64,000 nucleotides of DNA from Citrobacter sp. On2M (lineage in GTDB: Bacteria > Pseudomonadota > Gammaproteobacteria > Enterobacterales > Enterobacteriaceae): assembly GCF_018035235.1 (NCBI RefSeq), contig NZ_WPCV01000002.1, positions 186,001 through 250,000 of the forward strand, written 5' to 3'. Shown one piece after another: positions 59,961 to 64,000 of this stretch. How positions within the stretch are numbered: position 1 is the stretch's first letter; every line of letters starts with the position of its first letter. The notes below the pieces were generated by a model. It saw only the letters and a program-made list of their open reading frames with translations. It was not told the origin of the DNA and did no database searches. The position numbers were made by a program, and so were the translations under genes.

Positions 59961-60896
59961 TTACAGTGCCAGTTCGCTATTCAGTACCAGTGCCAGTAAC
60001 GCCTGGCGGGCGAAGATGCCGTTGCCAGCCTGCTGGAAATACCAGGCGTGCGGCGTCTTGTCGACGTCGGTGGTGATTTCATCGATGCGCGGCAGCGGAT
60101 GCAGCACCTTCATGTTCTCTCTGGCTCCCGCCAGATCGCTGGCACGCAGAACAAACTGTGCTTTTACGTTGGCGTATTCGGATGGGTCCAGACGCTCTTT
60201 CTGCACGCGGGTCATGTAGAGAATGTCGACCTCCGCCATCACTTCTTCAATCGTGCCGTGCAGGCTCCAGGCAATACCTTTTTCATTCAGCATATCCAGA
60301 ATGTACTGCGGCATCGCCAGCGCGTCCGGGGCGATGAAGTAGAAACGGTTACCTTCGAACTTCGCCAGCGCCTGAGTCAGGGAGTGGACGGTACGGCCAT
60401 ATTTCAGGTCACCCACCATGGCGATGTGCAGATTGTCCAGGCGGCCCTGTGTCTCCTGGATGGTAAACAGATCCAGCAGCGTTTGGGTCGGGTGTTGGTT
60501 GGAGCCGTCGCCCGCGTTAAGAACCGGAACGTTACCAGAGAATTCTGTTGCCAGACGCGCGGCACCTTCCTGTGGATGACGCATCACGATGGCGTCGACG
60601 TAGGTGCTGATGACGGAAATGGTGTCGGCCAGCGTTTCGCCTTTTTTACCCAGCGAGGTGTTGGCACTGTCAGAGAAACCCACCACGCTGGCACCCAGGC
60701 GGTGCATCGATGTTTCAAAGGATAAACGGGTGCGGGTCGACGCCTCAAAGAAGCAACTGGCGATGACCTTATGCTTTAACAGCTCTGGCTGCGGGTTGGC
60801 TTTTAATTTCGCCGCTGTCGCGAGAACCAGATTGAGGTCATCGCGGCTGAGGTCGTTTATGGAAATGATGTGTTTTTGATAGAGCGGGTTAGCCAT
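59961..60896 (-). CDS. pyrB: Aspartate carbamoyltransferase catalytic subunit PyrB
   Basis: 311 residues from the ATG at 60896. Carbamoyl-phosphate loop [12 protein letters not shown], catalytic His in [10 protein letters not shown] / [15 protein letters not shown], and aspartate-binding HPLPR. It catalyses the first committed step of pyrimidine synthesis. Expression is controlled by the upstream attenuator. Confidence 0.98.
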   Translation of the reverse strand: MANPLYQKHIISINDLSRDDLNLVLATAAKLKANPQPELLKHKVIASCFFEASTRTRLSFETSMHRLGASVVGFSDSANTSLGKKGETLADTISVISTYVDAIVMRHPQEGAARLATEFSGNVPVLNAGDGSNQHPTQTLLDLFTIQETQGRLDNLHIAMVGDLKYGRTVHSLTQALAKFEGNRFYFIAPDALAMPQYILDMLNEKGIAWSLHGTIEEVMAEVDILYMTRVQKERLDPSEYANVKAQFVLRASDLAGARENMKVLHPLPRIDEITTDVDKTPHAWYFQQAGNGIFARQALLALVLNSELAL

Positions 60897-60918
60897 GTTT
60901 ATCTCCTGACGCCTGGGC

Positions 60919-60946
60919 AAAAAAAAAGCCCCTCAATTGAGGGGCT
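60919..60946 (-). terminator. pyrBI attenuator terminator
   Basis: A perfect 20-base palindrome (60927-60946, arms AGCCCCTCAA/TTGAGGGGCT) followed on the minus strand by nine Ts. The pyrL stop codon lies inside it, so a ribosome following RNA polymerase closely prevents the hairpin when UTP is low. Confidence 0.93.
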
Positions 60947-61034
60947 CGGAATGGGTGATCAACGGAAAGAAAAACGGCAGGCCAGCGTCCTTTTTCAGAC
61001 GCGGTAAGACAAAATGTCGTACACACTGAACCAT
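60933..61034 (-). CDS. pyrL: PyrL leader peptide
   Basis: 33 codons starting MVQCVRHFVLPRLKKDAGLP behind GGGAGG and ending SEPLN within the attenuator hairpin. Its sequence matches E. coli PyrL for the first 29 residues, but it is shorter (33 rather than 44 residues, as I recall for Salmonella). Its translation couples UTP level to pyrBI read-through. Confidence 0.92.
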   Translation of the reverse strand: MVQCVRHFVLPRLKKDAGLPFFFPLITHSEPLN

Positions 61035-61046
61035 ACATCCTCCCGG

Positions 61047-61065
61047 CAAATTGTCCGCGATTATA
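61047..61065 (-). promoter_or_regulatory. pyrBI promoter -10 and initially transcribed AATTTG
   Basis: On the minus strand TATAAT (complement of 61060-61065) is followed by CGCGGAC and AATTTG (complement of 61047-61052). The run of three Ts at the start is the site of UTP-dependent reiterative transcription known for E. coli pyrBI. Confidence 0.75.
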
Positions 61066-61124
61066 CTCAGCTCCGTTATGGGATCAAGCGAAAAATGCAC
61101 AATTTATTCATCGCAAACGGTTCT

Positions 61125-61163
61125 TATGAATTTTAATTCATTTTAAATAGATAATTAATCTGT
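61125..61163. promoter_or_regulatory. ARG-box pair at the 3' end of the argR-type gene, facing pyrBI
   Basis: TGAAT-TTTA-ATTCA (61127-61140) fits the ArgR consensus TGAATWWWWATTCA exactly. A weaker palindrome AGATAATTAATCT follows with the usual spacing of ARG-box pairs. The site lies about 75 bases upstream of the pyrBI start and overlaps the end of the repressor gene. Confidence 0.55.
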
Positions 61164-61612
61164 TTGTGAACCAGGGCTGTTCGCTGTACAACCCGCGGTG
61201 CGACCCAGACAATACTGCTACCGGCAATGACGCCGAGAATTTCTGGCAACGCGTGATAATCGAGGATTCTGGCAACGGCACGGCCATAGCCTGCCGCCGT
61301 GTGGATGAGGATAAATTCGCTATTGTGTTCCACGCTGACCACCATTTCAGCAATCGAGCGGGCAGCATCAGGAGCGGGTCGCGATTGCGGATTTACAGAA
61401 TAAATTTTTTGCCCTTTTGTATTTCTTATTTTTATCGCACCCAGCAGTTTTAGCAGACGAGATACCGTTGACTGGCTAATCCCGGTAAAACCATGCTGTT
61501 GTAGATCGCGGCGAAGCGCTTCCTGGGACAGGTAGCTTTTTTCGCTAATCAGGCGCTGACAAATCGCCAGCTGTTTCTGCTCTTTGGTCGAGTAATCATC
61601 GAGTTCCTTCAT
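61133..61612 (-). CDS. ArgR-family arginine-dependent repressor (second copy type)
   Basis: 159 residues. The N-terminal winged helix has SQEALRRDLQQHGFTGISQSTVSRLLKLLG. The C-terminal oligomerisation and arginine-binding domain has VVSVEHNSEFILIHTAAGYGRAVARILD and EILGVIAGSSIVWVAPR. It is similar to, but distinct from, chromosomal ArgR. Its position beside a permease and a catabolic-type ornithine carbamoyltransferase suggests it controls an arginine deiminase operon, as in Salmonella and Citrobacter. Confidence 0.88.
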   Translation of the reverse strand: MKELDDYSTKEQKQLAICQRLISEKSYLSQEALRRDLQQHGFTGISQSTVSRLLKLLGAIKIRNTKGQKIYSVNPQSRPAPDAARSIAEMVVSVEHNSEFILIHTAAGYGRAVARILDYHALPEILGVIAGSSIVWVAPRVVQRTALVHKQINYLFKMN

Positions 61613-61723
61613 AAAAACACCCTAAATTTATCATTTGTATCAATGTGATGGCGAAATTCACCACATTTGCAGTATCAATAACGGCTCAAACGGGCGGTTG
61701 TGCAGAAAAACGAGAGCACGCAC

Positions 61724-61748
61724 AAAAAAGCCGTCGGGATCCGACGGC
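61724..61748 (-). terminator. Terminator after the YfcC-family permease gene
   Basis: GCCGTCGG (61730-61737), GAT loop, CCGACGGC (61741-61748), followed on the minus strand by CTTTTTTG: an intrinsic terminator 8 bases after the permease stop. Confidence 0.9.
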
Positions 61749-61756
61749 CAAAACGG

Positions 61757-63160
61757 CTACAGCATCGCGCCGATACTCAGGACGACCATGTTCAGCACCG
61801 TCAGAACCAGCAGCAGCGGGGCGACCCATTTCAGGTAGCGCACATAAGGAACGCGAGCGATGGCCAACCCTCCCATCACGACGGCTGAAGTAGGGGTGAT
61901 CAGATTCACAATGCCGGAAGCGGATTGGTACGCGGTGACGACCAAATCCCTTTGCACATGGGCGAAGTCGGCCAGTGGGGCCATAATGGGCATCGTGAGC
62001 ACCGCCAGGCCAGACGAGGAAGGGACCAGGAAGGAGAGCAACACTTCCAGCCAGTAGGTCACATTGATAAAAATGGTGGTGGACAGACCGGAGACTAAAT
62101 TTTCGGCGCTGTGCAGAATGGTGTGGGTAATCATACCGTTATCCATCACCACGACGATACCGCGCGCAATGCCGATAATCAGCGCCACGCCGAGCAGATC
62201 CCGCGCGCCGTCAATGAATGTGCTGGTGAAGCCCTCTTCACTCATACGGGCAATCACGCCGACGATAATCGCTGAGGCCAGAAAGACTGCGGATATTTCT
62301 GCCATCCACCATCCGAGTACCGCGACGCCATAAATCATTACCGCAAAGGCGGCGGCGAATATCAGCAGGATCCACTTACGCGTAGCCGTGAATTCAAGGT
62401 TAGCATTGCCGCGATTACCGAGAAAATGGGCGCGGTTTTCCTCCATTTTATCCGCCACAATCGACAACTCCGGGTGATTACGGACTTTGCGCGCATAACG
62501 CATGACCCACACCACGCAGATAACATAGCCGATGACCAGCAGCAGAATGCGCATCAGCATTCCCTGCGTGAAAGGGATCCCGGCGGCGTTTGCGGCGATG
62601 ACCGTCGCAAAAGGGTTGATGGTCGAACCGAGCGTGCCGATGCCTGCGCCGAGTAGCACGGTTGCAGCAGCAACCAGTGGATCAAAGCGCGCGGCCATCA
62701 TGACCGGAACCAGCAATGTGTAGAATGGGAGTGATTCCTCCGCCATGCCGTAAATCGTGCCTCCGGCGGCGAAAAGCCCCATCAGAATGGGGATCATCCA
62801 CTCTTCTTTTCCGTTCAGCCTGACCGTCACGCGTTCGATGCCGGCATCAATGGCGCCCGTTTTGTTTACCACGCCGAGAAACCCACCGATGATCAGGACA
62901 AACAGCGCAACATCAATTGCGCCTGCGGTGTAGGTTTCGTGGTTATAAAGCCCGTCAATCGGTGCCAGCAGGACAGCGGTTATGCCTTGCGGATGCGCCT
63001 CTGTAGGGGCATAGGTACCGGCAACCGGCACTTCTTTGCCGAGGGTAGCATTCATCGCCATCTGGTATTTCCCTGCCGGGACAATCCAGGTCATAACGGC
63101 GACGAGCGCAATAAGAATAAACAGGATGGTATACGCGCTGGGAAATTTGAATTTGCCCAT
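61757..63160 (-). CDS. YfcC-family permease, probable arginine/ornithine-type transporter
   Basis: 467 residues from the ATG at 63160 (GGAGAACATC upstream). About twelve helices, with FPSAYTILFILIALVAVMTWIVPAGKYQ at the start and GGTIYGMAEESLPFYTLLVPVM typical of the YfcC/C4-dicarboxylate anaerobic carrier-like family. It occupies the place of an ArcD antiporter downstream of an ornithine carbamoyltransferase, so arginine/ornithine exchange is the likely role; that is inference from context. Confidence 0.85.
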   Translation of the reverse strand: MGKFKFPSAYTILFILIALVAVMTWIVPAGKYQMAMNATLGKEVPVAGTYAPTEAHPQGITAVLLAPIDGLYNHETYTAGAIDVALFVLIIGGFLGVVNKTGAIDAGIERVTVRLNGKEEWMIPILMGLFAAGGTIYGMAEESLPFYTLLVPVMMAARFDPLVAAATVLLGAGIGTLGSTINPFATVIAANAAGIPFTQGMLMRILLLVIGYVICVVWVMRYARKVRNHPELSIVADKMEENRAHFLGNRGNANLEFTATRKWILLIFAAAFAVMIYGVAVLGWWMAEISAVFLASAIIVGVIARMSEEGFTSTFIDGARDLLGVALIIGIARGIVVVMDNGMITHTILHSAENLVSGLSTTIFINVTYWLEVLLSFLVPSSSGLAVLTMPIMAPLADFAHVQRDLVVTAYQSASGIVNLITPTSAVVMGGLAIARVPYVRYLKWVAPLLLVLTVLNMVVLSIGAML

Positions 63161-63215
63161 GATGTTCTCCGGATAGCTTGGGCATATGCCGCCAGGCGAC
63201 ACATGCCCGCAGGGG

Positions 63216-64000
63216 TTAGTCGCCGAGTGTCGCTACCATGACCGCTTTAATGGTATGCATCCGGTTTTCCGCTTCGTCGAAGACGATGGAATGTGCTGAC
63301 TCAAATACCTCTTCCGTGACTTCAAGCCCTTTCAGGCCGTAAGCCGCTTCGATTTCACGGCCCACCTTGGTGTGCTCATTATGGAAAGCGGGCAGGCAGT
63401 GCATGAATTTCACGTTAGGATTGCCGGTCGCATTGATGACCTGCTGGTTAATTTGATAAGGCGTCATCAGGCTGACGCGTTCTGCCCACGCTTCTTTAGG
63501 TTCGCCCATCGAAACCCAGACATCGGTGTAGAGAAAATCTACGTCGTATACCCCTTCCGCAACATCGTCCGTGAGCGTAATGCGTGCGCCTGTTACGCTG
63601 GCGATTTCGCGGCATTCGGCAACCAGCGCCTCGTCAGGCCAAAAGGACTTCGGCGCGACCAGACGAATATCCATCCCCATTTTCGCCGCGCCGACCATCA
63701 GTGAATTGCCCATGTTGTTGCGAGCGTCACCAAGATAAGCGAAGCTCAGTTCGGGTAAGGTTTTCCCTGGAGCGTGTTCAAGCATGGTCATCAGATCGGC
63801 AAGGATCTGCGTAGGGTGGAATTCATTCGTCAGCCCGTTCCAGACCGGCACGCCAGCAAATTCACCCAATTCTTCAACGATCTCCTGGCCGTAGCCGCGG
63901 TATTCGATGCCGTCATACATGCGACCCAGCACGCGAGCGGTATCTTTCATCGACTCTTTATGACCGATCTGCGAGCCGCTTGGACCGAGGTAGGTCACCT
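63216..64000 (-). CDS. Ornithine carbamoyltransferase, N-terminus beyond window (ArcB-type)
   Basis: The frame is open to base 64000, leaving about 261 codons of the C-terminal three quarters. Diagnostic blocks are [53 protein letters not shown] and FMHCLPAFH (ornithine-binding HCLP). Next to an ArgR-type regulator and a permease it fits the catabolic enzyme of the arginine deiminase pathway rather than biosynthetic ArgI; by sequence alone the two are hard to separate. It starts the visible operon 55 bases before the permease gene. Confidence 0.88.
   Translation of the reverse strand, partial: VTYLGPSGSQIGHKESMKDTARVLGRMYDGIEYRGYGQEIVEELGEFAGVPVWNGLTNEFHPTQILADLMTMLEHAPGKTLPELSFAYLGDARNNMGNSLMVGAAKMGMDIRLVAPKSFWPDEALVAECREIASVTGARITLTDDVAEGVYDVDFLYTDVWVSMGEPKEAWAERVSLMTPYQINQQVINATGNPNVKFMHCLPAFHNEHTKVGREIEAAYGLKGLEVTEEVFESAHSIVFDEAENRMHTIKAVMVATLGD

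Overview
The window is a chromosomal segment of an enteric gamma-proteobacterium. Most proteins read as close relatives of known Escherichia/Salmonella proteins. The backbone order (ytfF, qorB, ytfH, cpdB, cysQ, ytfJ, ytfK, ytfL, msrA, tamA-tamB-ytfP, ppa, ytfQRT-yjfF, fbp, mpl, yjgA, pmbA, cybC, nrdG, nrdD, treCBR, mgtLA, ridA, pyrILB) is the one known from E. coli and Salmonella. A 33-residue PyrL, a 902-residue MgtA and an arginine-deiminase-type block beside pyrB recall Salmonella and Citrobacter. A Citrobacter-like organism is the best guess; no marker proves the species. I saw no rRNA, tRNA, insertion sequence, prophage or CRISPR array.

Bases 1-8600 are backbone: an EamA-type exporter (cut by the edge), an added AraC-family regulator, the quinone reductase/HxlR pair, periplasmic and cytoplasmic nucleotide phosphatases, YtfJ, YtfK and the CNNM-type protein YtfL. 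Bases 8676-17165 are an accessory sugar island inserted between ytfL and msrA. A minus-strand operon carries four Gfo/Idh/MocA oxidoreductases (one lacking the usual cofactor motifs), a GPH-type sugar transporter and a clan-A-type glycoside hydrolase, with a divergent LacI-type regulator.

Bases 17173-35740 return to backbone: methionine sulfoxide repair, the TamA/TamB envelope machine, pyrophosphatase, the galactofuranose ABC importer, fructose-1,6-bisphosphatase, murein peptide ligase, DarP, TldE and cytochrome b562. A chemoreceptor with almost no periplasmic domain and a near-consensus sigma-28 promoter sits between yjfF and fbp.

Bases 35885-43475 are the most notable stretch. One plus-strand operon encodes a stand-alone PRD protein, a small 'SFCGS' protein, a DUF4312-type protein, two small polytopic membrane proteins (DUF4311 and DUF4310 types), a metal-dependent amidohydrolase, a SelA-like PLP enzyme, a KDPG-aldolase-like enzyme and a large PRD/EIIB/EIIA regulator. 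It looks like an uncharacterised uptake and breakdown system whose enzymes parallel the D-glucosaminate (DgaE/DgaF) route, but whose transport proteins match no classical PTS permease. A CRP-like site and a perfect 20-bp palindrome lie upstream.

Bases 43509-53980 hold anaerobic ribonucleotide reduction, trehalose uptake and hydrolysis, and the magnesium transporter with its leader peptide and leader hairpins. Bases 54356-57222 are a TRAP transporter without neighbouring enzymes. Bases 57414-58865 are a visibly AT-rich three-gene cassette of unknown function. The window ends with ridA, the pyrLBI attenuation operon, a second ArgR-type repressor with an ARG-box-like site facing pyrBI, a YfcC-family permease and a truncated ornithine carbamoyltransferase. 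REP-type palindromes are scattered between genes.
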